A model generated the notes under the pieces. That model was not told the origin of the DNA and made no database searches. It saw nothing but the letters and a program-made list of their open reading frames with translations. The position numbers and the translations under genes were made by a program. A DNA stretch of 64,000 bases. Origin: Chryseobacterium phosphatilyticum. Its GTDB lineage: Bacteria; Bacteroidota; Bacteroidia; Flavobacteriales; Weeksellaceae. This document shows, piece by piece, positions 26,333 through 35,600 of this stretch. The stretch spans positions 439,531-503,530 of the forward strand of contig NZ_PPED02000002.1 of the NCBI RefSeq assembly GCF_002899825.2, written 5' to 3'. Within the stretch, counting starts at the first letter, position 1. Each line of letters opens with the position of its first letter.

Positions 26333-26524
26333 ATGAAAAAATTAAGCAAATTGCAAAGACACAGCTTAAAGTTAATCAACGGAGGAATTGGTTCTTGTTA
26401 TGAATACTGTCCTGCCGGACCCTATGGCCCTGGACAGCCAAGATCATGTGCTGACTACGATGCTTTACCAAAATGTTGTAAAGAAATGGTTATGGTAAGT
26501 TTTGAGTGTTCAGGTCCCTATTGA
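26333..26524 (+). CDS. bacteriocin-like small cysteine-rich peptide 1
   Basis: 63 aa. The leader MKKLSKLQRHSLKLINGG ends in a double Gly at residues 17-18, the usual cut site of peptidase-containing ABC exporters. The mature part would carry six Cys: C-x3-CP, YGPGQP, SC-x2-Y-x-ALP-x-CC, and a final VSFEC. The same pattern recurs in peptides 3 and 4. No transporter, modification enzyme or immunity gene is adjacent. In Chryseobacterium-type genomes such peptides are usually named bacteriocin-like; the activity is not known. Confidence 0.8.
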   Translation: MKKLSKLQRHSLKLINGGIGSCYEYCPAGPYGPGQPRSCADYDALPKCCKEMVMVSFECSGPY

Positions 26525-26590
26525 TTTAAAATAAAACGGGAACATTTTTAACCCGTGTTCTTTATTTCTAATATTAAAAATTAAAACGTT

Positions 26591-26761
26591 ATGAAAACAA
26601 TTAAAAAATTATCCAGAGAAGAACAGAAAAGTATCAGTGGAGGTATAACCCAAGACCAAATTGATGCATGTGGCGGTGAAAAGTTTGTATGTTTTATGGG
26701 AGGTGGAAAATGGGGATGCTGGCTGAAGCCAGGTGGTAAATGTTATGCTCCGATGTTGTAA
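26591..26761 (+). CDS. bacteriocin-like small peptide 2
   Basis: 56 aa, ATG 26591 to TAA 26759-26761. The leader MKTIKKLSREEQKSISGG is the clearest GG leader of the four. The mature part is different: four Cys and many Gly and Trp (ACGGEKFVCFMGGGKWGCWL, then GGKCYAP). It lacks the CP and ALP pattern of its neighbours, so it is a second peptide type in the same array. Confidence 0.75.
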   Translation: MKTIKKLSREEQKSISGGITQDQIDACGGEKFVCFMGGGKWGCWLKPGGKCYAPML

Positions 26762-26807
26762 TAATTCAACCTGAAAGCCTGAATTGTAACCATAAAAACC
26801 AATTAAA

Positions 26808-27005
26808 ATGAAAAAACTATCAAGAGCTCAGCTGGCTATTATCAGTGGGGCTAATAATTCTATCTGTAACGGATGTCCCACTCAAAATCACTACGGACCA
26901 GGCCCCGGATATGACGGGACATGTGAAAACTACTTTGCTTTACCTGATTATTGCAGGGCAAGAAATTGCGTGGGAGTTAGTATTTATTGCTTTGAGGCAA
27001 TGTAA
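26808..27005 (+). CDS. bacteriocin-like small cysteine-rich peptide 3
   Basis: 65 aa. The leader begins MKKLSRAQLAIISGAN, so the second Gly of GG has become Ala. The mature part has six Cys with spacing like peptides 1 and 4: C-x2-CPTQNHYGPGP, TC-x2-YFALPDYC, NCVGVSIYC. The frame at 26845 is a shadow. Confidence 0.78.
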   Translation: MKKLSRAQLAIISGANNSICNGCPTQNHYGPGPGYDGTCENYFALPDYCRARNCVGVSIYCFEAM

Positions 27006-27061
27006 TAGAATTTTCTCCGGAGGATAGACGATTATTTTTTATGAGCTAAAACCAAAAAAAT

Positions 27062-27271
27062 ATGAGAAAATTGACGCGAACAAAATTAAAGAATATCAAA
27101 GGTAAAGAAATGTCGGGTTGTGCGGGATGTCCTACATCTGGTAATTACGGAGATGGCCCTGAGTATACTAATAGTTGTTGGAGTTACTGGGCATTGTCTG
27201 CTAATTGCAGAAATTGTGTGGATGTAAGCGCAGATTGCTACGGCCCTGATTATTCTGACTTTTATAAGTGA
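27062..27271 (+). CDS. bacteriocin-like small cysteine-rich peptide 4
   Basis: 69 aa. The leader MRKLTRTKLKNIKGKEM has lost the double Gly (GK). Six Cys in the shared pattern: C-x2-CPTSGNYGDGP, SC-x2-YWALSANC, NCVDVSADC. A Tyr/Asp-rich tail of about ten residues is unique to this copy. A strong terminator follows within 5 nt. Confidence 0.78.
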   Translation: MRKLTRTKLKNIKGKEMSGCAGCPTSGNYGDGPEYTNSCWSYWALSANCRNCVDVSADCYGPDYSDFYK

Positions 27272-27303
27272 AAAAAAGCACTGTGAAAACAGTGCTTTTT
27301 ATT
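27271..27303 (+). terminator. bidirectional terminator
   Basis: AAGCACTGT (27276-27284), GAAA loop, ACAGTGCTT (27289-27297), with A and T runs on both sides. It lies between the peptide cluster and the convergent nadA. Confidence 0.9.
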
Positions 27304-28322
27304 TATTTTATACTTTTTGAAAGATCAAGCATAGCCTCGATTGGCTTTAATGCCCTCAATCTTAATTCTTCGTCGATAAGAATTTCAGGAAGTTCATACT
27401 TCATACATAAATACAATTTTTCCATAGTATTACGCTTCATGTAAAAACATTCTGAACAGTTGCAGCTCTCGTCAAAAACCAATGCAGGGATCAGTTCTTT
27501 ATGAGGAGCACGTTTTTTCATCTCATGAAGAATTCCTTCTTCAGTAGCAATGATAAATTTCTGGCAATCGTCTTTTTCTACGAAATTCAGCAGGGCAGAA
27601 GTGGAACCGATAAAGTGAGCCAGTTTCAATACAGCTTCTTCACTTTCGGGGTGGGCAATTAATTTGGCATCGGGGTTGTCTGCCAATTGTTTTGCAATTC
27701 TTTCCATTGAGAAAGCTTCGTGTACAATACAGCTTCCGTCCCAAAGGATCATATCACGACCAGTCTTTTTGGATAAATATCTTCCTAAATTTTTATCCGG
27801 AGCAAAAATGATGGGTCTGTCTGTTGGGAGAGCTTCAATGACTGTTTCAGCATTTGAGCTTGTTACAATGATATCACTTTCTGCTTTCGTTTCTGCATTA
27901 CAGTTGATGTAGGTAGCAATTAAAGCATTAGGATGTTGCTCACGCATTTTTCTCAATCCTTCTCCTGAACATCCGTCTGCCAAAGAGCATCCGGCCATTG
28001 TATCGGGAAGAACTACTTTTTTAGTTGGGTTAAGAATTTTAGCAGCTTCCGCCATGAAATGCACTCCGCAGAATACAATCATGTCAGCATTCGTTTCTTT
28101 TGCTTGTCTTGCCAACTGTAAAGAATCACCCAGAAAGTCGGCGATATCCTGAATTTCTCCCGGTTGGTAATAATGGGCAAGGATTACTGCATTTTTTTCC
28201 TCTTTGAGTTTAAGAATGGCCTTTACCAGGTCTTCTCCCTGAGGAATTGCTATATCTTTTATATCCAGAAATCCTTTTACAGGAATTGCAGATTTAGCTT
28301 TTTCTAATGTTTCGGTACTCAT
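27303..28322 (-). CDS. nadA: quinolinate synthase A
   Basis: 339 aa. It condenses iminoaspartate with dihydroxyacetone phosphate to quinolinate for NAD synthesis, using a [4Fe-4S] cluster. Signatures are ILAHYYQPGEIQDIADFLGDS, FCGVHFMAEAAKI (cluster Cys), PDTMAGCSLADGC and the near-C-terminal CNCSECFYMKRNTMEKLY (cluster Cys near residue 290). Length is normal for the family. No nadB is next to it; gmk follows upstream on the same strand after ~100 nt of repeat-like sequence. Confidence 0.97.
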   Translation of the reverse strand: MSTETLEKAKSAIPVKGFLDIKDIAIPQGEDLVKAILKLKEEKNAVILAHYYQPGEIQDIADFLGDSLQLARQAKETNADMIVFCGVHFMAEAAKILNPTKKVVLPDTMAGCSLADGCSGEGLRKMREQHPNALIATYINCNAETKAESDIIVTSSNAETVIEALPTDRPIIFAPDKNLGRYLSKKTGRDMILWDGSCIVHEAFSMERIAKQLADNPDAKLIAHPESEEAVLKLAHFIGSTSALLNFVEKDDCQKFIIATEEGILHEMKKRAPHKELIPALVFDESCNCSECFYMKRNTMEKLYLCMKYELPEILIDEELRLRALKPIEAMLDLSKSIK

Positions 28323-28344
28323 ATCAACCTCAATTTTTTATTAT

Positions 28345-28432
28345 CAGAAGGCAGAGGTTAGAAATCAGAAGTCAGATTTTGAAAGTACATTGTTACTTTC
28401 AGCTTCCGGCTCCTATCTTCCAGCCATTAGTT
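28345..28432. repeat. degenerate short-period intergenic repeat
   Basis: Words of the type AGAGGTTAGAAATCAGAAGTCAGA recur here in about 7-nt steps, then inverted forms (CTTCCGGCTCCTATCTTCC). The same kind of tract lies at 52630-52705. No coding potential. Confidence 0.4.
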
Positions 28433-28990
28433 ACTGATAAAACTTTTTATTAAACTTTCTATTTCTTTTTTTGCTACATCGAGATCAGTATTGATCACGA
28501 TCTTATCAAACTCGCTGGCATATGACATTTCTTCTTCTGCTTTTGCCACACGGGTTTTGATGGTTTCTGCATCATCAGTATTTCTAGAAATCAATCTTCG
28601 TTCCAATTCTTCGATGGAAGGTGGTTCTATGAAAATTGACAAGGCTTTTTCCCCAAAATATTTTTTTAAAGAAATACCTCCTTTTACATCAACATCAAAA
28701 ATAACAACTTTTTGCTGATTCCAGATTTTTTCTACTTCAGATTTTAAAGTACCGTAATATTTGTCAGTATATACTTCTTCATATTCTACAAAAGCGTCTT
28801 CTGAAATTTTTTGTCTGAATTCATCAGGTGATAAAAAATGATAATCCACTGCATGAACCTCATTCCCTCTTGGCTGCCTTGTCGTGCAGGAAATTGAAAA
28901 TTTCAGTTCAGAAAATGTTTCCAAAGCATGCTTTACTAATGTAGTTTTTCCGCTCCCTGATGGTGCTGAAAATATAATTACTTTATCCAT
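28427..28990 (-). CDS. gmk: guanylate kinase
   Basis: 187 aa. It phosphorylates GMP to GDP. The P-loop APSGSGKTT (9-17) is intact, followed by ISCTTRQPRGNEVHAVDYHFLS, the GMP-binding region. Normal length. It sits between nadA and yicC; gmk next to yicC is a common bacterial neighbourhood. Confidence 0.97.
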   Translation of the reverse strand: MDKVIIFSAPSGSGKTTLVKHALETFSELKFSISCTTRQPRGNEVHAVDYHFLSPDEFRQKISEDAFVEYEEVYTDKYYGTLKSEVEKIWNQQKVVIFDVDVKGGISLKKYFGEKALSIFIEPPSIEELERRLISRNTDDAETIKTRVAKAEEEMSYASEFDKIVINTDLDVAKKEIESLIKSFISN

Positions 28991-28994
28991 ATTT

Positions 28995-29078
28995 TTTCGT
29001 TTCGGGTTTTCGGGTTTCGAGCTCCGGGTTTCCTCATCATCGTAAGACTAATCATGACCTCGAATCTCGCACCTCGTA
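28995..29078. repeat. degenerate CGGGTTTCGAG-type intergenic repeat
   Basis: Between gmk and yicC the sequence is built from near-repeats of TCGGGTTTTCGGGTTTCGAG and CCTCGAATCTCGCACCTCG. It is more GC-rich than its surroundings and non-coding. Similar word-permuted tracts are scattered between other genes here. Confidence 0.45.
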
Positions 29079-29079
29079 G

Positions 29080-29937
29080 CTACAACACGTTTAGTGTTTG
29101 TTCTTTAATTTTTTCCAAATCATCTTTCATCATGACTACCAGTTTCTGAATTTGCGAATGATTGGCTTTAGAACCTAACGTATTGATTTCTCTTCCGATT
29201 TCCTGAGAAATAAAACCTAGTTTTTTCCCATTGAAATCTTCGTTGTCCATGACTTCCTTATAATATTTAAGGTGCTGTGCTAGTCTTACTTTTTCTTCTG
29301 AAATATCCAGTTTTTCAGTAAAATAAGCCATTTCCTGATAGAAGCGCGTTTCGTCAACGTTTTCGAACTCCTTAAGAGTCTTTTGGTAGCGTTCTCTTAC
29401 ACTGACAATTCTCTCTTCTTCAAAAGGAATCACTTCCCCCAGATATTTTTCAATATTCTGAACGTTTCTGTTTAATTCTTCATGAAGAATACTGCCTTCA
29501 GTTTTTCTGAATTCTTCAAAGCGGTCAACAGCTGCATTAACGATTTTTGCCAATGCCTCCCATTCACCCTCTGTCAATTCATCAGGTCTTGAAGTAATGG
29601 CATCAGGAAGTCTTACAGCCATTTTAAGATATTCGAAATCTGGTCCGTCTGATGCAATAGTTTTAAGCTCATTGATATAAGAATCAATTAAGCTCTTATT
29701 GATTTTTACATCATTAGATTCTTCGAGATTCTCTAAATTGACGTAGCAATCTACTTTTCCACGGATAATTCTATCGTTAAGAATTTTTCTGATTTCAAAT
29801 TCTTTTTCTTTATAACGTAAAGGAATTTTAATATTTAAATCAAAGCTTTTGCTATTCAGTGATTTAATATCTATTGTTATTTTTTTTCCTTCAAATACAC
29901 CTTCGGCTCTACCGAAGCCGGTCATTGATAAAATCAT
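29080..29937 (-). CDS. yicC: YicC/YloC-family endoribonuclease
   Basis: 285 aa. MILSMTGFGRAEG at the N-terminus and the C-terminal GFISQEIGREINTLGSKANHSQIQ are diagnostic for YicC. Recent work describes the family as endoribonucleases. A -10 box TATCTTTG (29955-29962, minus) lies 17 nt before the ATG and is shared with the divergent miaA region. Confidence 0.93.
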   Translation of the reverse strand: MILSMTGFGRAEGVFEGKKITIDIKSLNSKSFDLNIKIPLRYKEKEFEIRKILNDRIIRGKVDCYVNLENLEESNDVKINKSLIDSYINELKTIASDGPDFEYLKMAVRLPDAITSRPDELTEGEWEALAKIVNAAVDRFEEFRKTEGSILHEELNRNVQNIEKYLGEVIPFEEERIVSVRERYQKTLKEFENVDETRFYQEMAYFTEKLDISEEKVRLAQHLKYYKEVMDNEDFNGKKLGFISQEIGREINTLGSKANHSQIQKLVVMMKDDLEKIKEQTLNVL

Positions 29938-29980
29938 AGTTTTTTATTGTTGTACAAAGATAAACATTTAAATTAGCAAT

Positions 29981-30895
29981 GTGAAAAATTTGATTTCTGT
30001 AGTAGGACCCACCGGAATTGGTAAAACGAGATTGGCAATTGATCTGGCTCAACATTTCAATACGGAGATTATTTCCTGCGATTCCAGACAGTTTTTTAAG
30101 GAAATGAAAATTGGTACAGCAGCACCTTCTGAGGAAGAATTAGCCGCAGCACATCATCATTTTATAGGAAATCTTTCCGTAGAAGACTATTATTCTATAG
30201 GGCAATATGAAGAGGATGCCTTACAAAAACTCAATGAACTTTTTGCAATTCATGATACCGTTATTCTTGTGGGCGGAAGTATGATGTATGAAAAAGCCGT
30301 TATTGAAGGGTTGAATGATTTACCTGAAGCTAATTCGGGAAATCAGGAAAGACTTCAGAAAATCATGGAGCAGGAGGGAGTTGAAAAACTTCAGGAAATT
30401 TTACAGGAATTAGATCCTGAATATTTTGCTACCGTAGATATTCATAATCATCGCCGACTTCTCAGAGCAATTGATGTCATCTGGCAAACCAACAAAAAAT
30501 ATTCAGAACAGATTGCCGTTTCGCAGGATTCCAGAGATTTTAATGTGATCCGGATTGGAATTGAAGCGCCAAGGGAAGAATTATACGACAGAATTAACCG
30601 TAGGGTAGATATCATGATGGAAAATGGTCTGCTGGATGAGGTAAAAGGTCTTGAAAAATTTAAAGGGCTGACAGCTTTAAATACTGTCGGGTATTCCGAA
30701 CTTTTTAAATATTTTGACGGAGAATGGGATCTTGATTTTGCCGTTTCTGAAATTAAAAAAAATAGCCGCAGATACGCTAAACGTCAGCTGACATGGTACA
30801 GAAAAGCGGATGATATTCATTATTTACAGCTTGGATATTCTCAGCAGGATTATGAAGATTTACTTCAATGGATTTCTGGACAGTTTCAAGAATAA
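29981..30895 (+). CDS. miaA: tRNA dimethylallyltransferase
   Basis: 304 aa from GTG. It adds the dimethylallyl group to A37 of tRNAs that read UNN codons. The P-loop is GPTGIGKTR (9-17); ISCDSRQFFKEMKIGTA, VGGSMMYEKAV and the C-terminal RRYAKRQLTWYRK (tRNA binding) are all present. There is no in-frame ATG close by, so GTG is the likely start. It is divergent from yicC with a 43-nt gap. Confidence 0.95.
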   Translation: MKNLISVVGPTGIGKTRLAIDLAQHFNTEIISCDSRQFFKEMKIGTAAPSEEELAAAHHHFIGNLSVEDYYSIGQYEEDALQKLNELFAIHDTVILVGGSMMYEKAVIEGLNDLPEANSGNQERLQKIMEQEGVEKLQEILQELDPEYFATVDIHNHRRLLRAIDVIWQTNKKYSEQIAVSQDSRDFNVIRIGIEAPREELYDRINRRVDIMMENGLLDEVKGLEKFKGLTALNTVGYSELFKYFDGEWDLDFAVSEIKKNSRRYAKRQLTWYRKADDIHYLQLGYSQQDYEDLLQWISGQFQE

Positions 30896-31047
30896 TTGCG
30901 GATAAATTTAATCTGTCTCATCTTTTCAATCTGCAAGATTTTATTGTTTCACGCTAATCACGATGGTTTTGCAGATATCTATGATTACTTTTTAGAAAAT
31001 AAAAATGCGGCTCCTGAGAACCGCATTCAAACAATATAATTTATTTA

Positions 31048-32460
31048 CTACTTCCAACCGCCGCCTAGCGCTCTGTATAAATCTACAATGCTGCTTAATC
31101 TCTGTCTTTTAATGGAAGCCAGGTTGAGCTCTGCCTGAAGAGAATTTCCCTGTGCGGTAATCACTTCAAGATAATTGGCTGAACCTCCTCTGTAAAGAAG
31201 CTGGGCACTTTTAATTCCGTCCTTTAAGGTTGTAGCCTGCTCTGCTGCTTTTTGTTCCTGAGCTTTTAAGCTTTCATTAGAAACCAAAGCGTCAGAGACT
31301 TCGCCTACAGCGTTCAGTACTGATTGACGAAATGCCAGCACATTTTTCTCTCTTTGTATTTTGGCTACTTCAAGATCGGTTTTCAACTGTCTCTTCTGAA
31401 AGATGGGTTGAGTAATTCCTCCTAATACCGACCCGAATAAAGAAGCCGGAATCTGGAACCAGTTGTCAAACTTGAAAGAATTAACCCCTCCGTTAGCTGT
31501 AATTTTTAAGGCAGGATACATATTGGCCTGGGCAATTCCTACCATAGCATTGGATTCCAGTAAAACAAGTTCCTGTTGACGTACGTCCGGTCTTCGGCTG
31601 ACCATAGCGGCAGGAAGTCCGGCAGAAATATTTTGAGGTAGGGAAGTGTCAGACATTTCGATGGTTCTGTTCACCTTGTTGGGTGTTTCTCCAACCAGAA
31701 TACTTAATGCATTTTCCTGAATGGCAATATTTTGTTCCAACTGGGTAATCAGAAGTTCCGTAGCCTGTTTCTGTGCACTAGCTTGTTGTACTCCTAAAGA
31801 GGTGGTGTCGCCACTTTCCCACATTTTCTGAGTAATCAGTAACGTATTATTAGTCAATTCCAGGTTAGATTTTGCTATACCCAATTGCTTATCAAGCATC
31901 AGAAGATTGTAATATCCCTGAGCTATAGCTGCTACGACCTGAGTCTGAATCGCTTTTGATCCTTCATAAGTCTGAAGATACTGCATTCTTGAAACTTCCT
32001 GCTGATTTTTAATTTTTCCCCAAATATCAGCTTCCCAGGAAAGATTGAAGGCTGCATTATAATCTTCAACATGGCTTTGCCCTAAAAACAGATTTAAACT
32101 TTGTCCGTTCATACTGTTTTTAGACGGCTTTGAAATCTGTCCGCTTACTCCAAAACCTACATCAGGATACTGCATATATTTCGCTTGTTTCAGTTTTTCC
32201 TGTGAAGCAGCGACTTGTTTTAAAGCAATCTGAAGGTCATAATTATTTTTGATCCCTCTTTCAATTAATTCCTGCAGAGTCGGATCATTGAAAAATTGTT
32301 TCCATTCCAGGTTAGCAACACTGGCGGTATCGGCAGTGGCAGTGTATTGAAACTTTTCAGGAAGCGGCAGGTCCGGTTCTTTGAATGCCATTTTTGACAC
32401 ACACGAAACGGCTCCTAATGCTATTGCGAATGTTAGAATTATATTTTTTAATCTTTTCAT
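31048..32460 (-). CDS. RND efflux outer-membrane channel (NodT/OprM-like lipoprotein)
   Basis: 470 aa from the ATG at 32460 (MKRLKNIILTF); a start nine codons upstream is possible but spoils the signal peptide. Lipobox GAVSC anchors it. Two repeats of the TolC-type coiled-coil domain follow, with the second-half signature GLPAAMVSRRPDVRQQELVLLESNAMVGIAQA. It forms the outer-membrane exit duct for the pump encoded just upstream. The gap to the permease gene is ~206 nt. Confidence 0.93.
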   Translation of the reverse strand: MKRLKNIILTFAIALGAVSCVSKMAFKEPDLPLPEKFQYTATADTASVANLEWKQFFNDPTLQELIERGIKNNYDLQIALKQVAASQEKLKQAKYMQYPDVGFGVSGQISKPSKNSMNGQSLNLFLGQSHVEDYNAAFNLSWEADIWGKIKNQQEVSRMQYLQTYEGSKAIQTQVVAAIAQGYYNLLMLDKQLGIAKSNLELTNNTLLITQKMWESGDTTSLGVQQASAQKQATELLITQLEQNIAIQENALSILVGETPNKVNRTIEMSDTSLPQNISAGLPAAMVSRRPDVRQQELVLLESNAMVGIAQANMYPALKITANGGVNSFKFDNWFQIPASLFGSVLGGITQPIFQKRQLKTDLEVAKIQREKNVLAFRQSVLNAVGEVSDALVSNESLKAQEQKAAEQATTLKDGIKSAQLLYRGGSANYLEVITAQGNSLQAELNLASIKRQRLSSIVDLYRALGGGWK

Positions 32461-32666
32461 AGTTGTTAAACTTTTAAGTGAATACAAAACTTTGAGAGAT
32501 TCGTACCGATGAGATTGTCTTTAGTAGGAGAAAATACTTCACTTTCCAAACCATTAAGTAAGGGAACCGTTTGATGAATTCATCTGATCAGCTTTACCTG
32601 CTTAATAGAATTTTAAATCAATTTTTTGTTTTAAAATTTGCTCAAAGTTTTGTTGTTCATTATATA

Positions 32667-35600
32667 TTAATGAGGACTTGATAAAAGTTCTGCTTCCAGT
32701 TGTTGTCTTTGAAGTCTTTTCTTTTTTCTGCTTGGCATTTTTTCATGCAGATACTGGAAGATCACATACATTACCGGAATAATAAAGATTCCGAAGATTA
32801 CCCCTGTAAGCATTCCTCCTACGGTACTGTATCCGATAGAGTGATTTCCTTTAGCAGAAGCTCCCTGGGTCCAAACCAATGGAAGCATTCCCACGATAAA
32901 CGCAAAGGAGGTCATCAGAATTGGTCTTAAACGTAATCTTGAAGCCTGAAGTGCAGATTCAATCAATGATTTTCCTGCTTTTCTTCTCTGGACGGCAAAT
33001 TCTACAATCAGGATGGCATTTTTGGCTAATAACCCTACCAGCATGATTAATCCCACCTGAACATAAATATTATTGTCAATTCCTGCGAGTCCGGTGAAAG
33101 CAAATACCCCAAATACTCCTGTGGGAATGGTAAGGATAATAGCAAATGGAAGAATATAACTTTCATATTGTGCTGCCAGTAAAAAGTACACAAACAAAAT
33201 ACTTAATAAGAAGATAAATACAGTTTGTCCTCCTGTTTTAATTTCTTCACGTGTAATTCCTGTCCACTCATAGCCGTATCCTCTTGGTAATGACTGTTGA
33301 GCTACTTCCTCTACTGCTTTAATGGCATCCCCGGTACTGTAACCTGGTTTTGGAGTTCCGTTAATGGTTACCGCGTTGAACAAGTTGTTTCTGGTTACCG
33401 TTTCAGGTCCAAAGGTTCTTTTTAAAGTCACCAGTGTTTTTGCCGGAACCATTTCACCCATTTTATTTTTCACATAAATCCCTTCCAGAGAGTTGGCATC
33501 CGTACGGTAAGGAATATCTGCCTGAGCCATTACACGGTAGTATTTTCCGAATCGGTTGAAATCAGATACGAAGCTACTTCCGAAATAAATCTGCATGGTC
33601 TGCATCAAATCTGTTACAGAAACTCCCAGTTGGTTTGCCTTGTCAGTATCTACATCAATTATGTACTGAGGGTTTCCTGCTGCATACGTGGTAAACGCGA
33701 AAGCAATTTCAGGACGCTTCATCAATTCGCCAATAAATTTTTGAGTTGTTGTTCCCAATTGTTCAAAAGAACTGTTGGTTTTATCCTGAAGCATAAATTC
33801 AAAACCGGAAACATTACCGAAACCTTGTACAGTAGGGAAGTTGAAGAAGAATGCGTTAGCATCTTTCACCTGACTTACCTTTCCTGTTAATGCTGCGGCA
33901 ATCTGATCGGGATCATTCATTTCACCTCGTTTATCATAATCTTTCAGTTTAATAAAACCTGCAGAATATGGAGATGCATTGGCATTACTGATAAAGTTCA
34001 TTCCATCTGCTACCCAAAGGTGATTGGTCGCTTTTTCAGCATTGATGATTTTATCAATCTGTTCAGTAGCTCTGTGTGTTCTTTCCAGTGAGCTTCCCGG
34101 AGGAGTATTCACTGCATATAATACAAATCCCTGGTCCTCTGTTGGAATGAATCCTGATGGAGCTTTTTTAATAAGGAATACACTTGTTGCCGTAATAAGA
34201 GCAAGACCTCCAATGGCCACCCATTTATTTTTAATTAAAAATTTAAGGCTGTAAATATATTTTCTGGTCATGCTGTTGAAGATGGCATTGAAGGCATTGA
34301 AGAATCTCGCTCCAAAACCTGTTTTATGACCATGTTCCCCATGTTCTCCCTGAGGATCATTCAGGAACATAGCACATAATGCCGGGCTTAACGTTAATGC
34401 ATTAACTGCAGAAATAAGAATAGCAATCGCTAATGTGAAAGCAAACTGTCTGTAGAAAACTCCCGCAGGTCCCTGCATGAAGCCAACCGGAATGAATACC
34501 GCACACATTACCAGTGTGATAGAGATAATTGCTCCGGAAATTTCACTCATAGAATTCATGGTTGCCTGCTCAACCGGCATTCCGGTTTGTTCCATTTTGG
34601 AATGGACGGCCTCTACTACCACAATGGCATCATCCACCACAATACCAATGGCCAGAACCAGTGCAAACAAGGTAAGCATGTTGATACTGAATCCAAACAA
34701 CTGCAGGAAGAAGAAAGTACCAATGATGGCAACCGGTACCGCAATCGCAGGAATTAAAGTAGATCTGAAATCCTGAAGGAAAATATATACTACAATAAAT
34801 ACAAGGATAAAAGCGATAACAAGTGTTTCCACCACCTGATGAATAGAAGCATCCAAAAAGTCTTTGGAATTATACATAATGATAGGCTTCACTCCTTTAG
34901 GTAATGTGGTTTCCATTACTTTCACCTGCTTTTCGATTTCAGTAAGGATTTCATTCGCGTTGGATCCCGCCGTTTGTAGGATGGCAAATCCTGCTACAGG
35001 TTTCCCGTCTACTCTGTTGGTAGCGGTATAAGTATAAGAACCGAATTCTACTCTCGCTACATCTTTTAAACGTAGGAAAGAACCATCACTATTGGCTTTA
35101 ATGGCAATGTTTTCATAGTCTTCATTCTTATTCAGTTTTCCTTTATATTTAAGAATATACTCATACGTTTCTTTACTTCCTTGTCCAAGACGACCCGGGG
35201 CAGCTTCAAGATTATGATCTTTAACAGCTCCCAGAACTTCCTGTGGAGAAAGGTTATTCGCTGCCAGTCGATCCGGTTTCAACCAGATTCTCATAGAGTA
35301 ATCTCTTGTTCCAAATACCTGTGCCTGAGCTACTCCCGGAATACGCTGTATTTGTGGGATAACATTGATCTTCAGGTAATTTTGAAGAAATAGTTCATCG
35401 TATTGTTTTTCATCCTCACTGGTTAATCCCATGAACATGATCATACTGTTCTGAACTTTTTGTGTTGAAATTCCGGCTTGTACAACTTCCTGAGGAAGCT
35501 GACTCATCGCTTTCGATACACGGTTTTGCACGTTTACGGCGGCGTTATCAGGATCTGACCCCTGTTTGAAATAAACGCTCAGGGTCATAGTACCGTCGTT

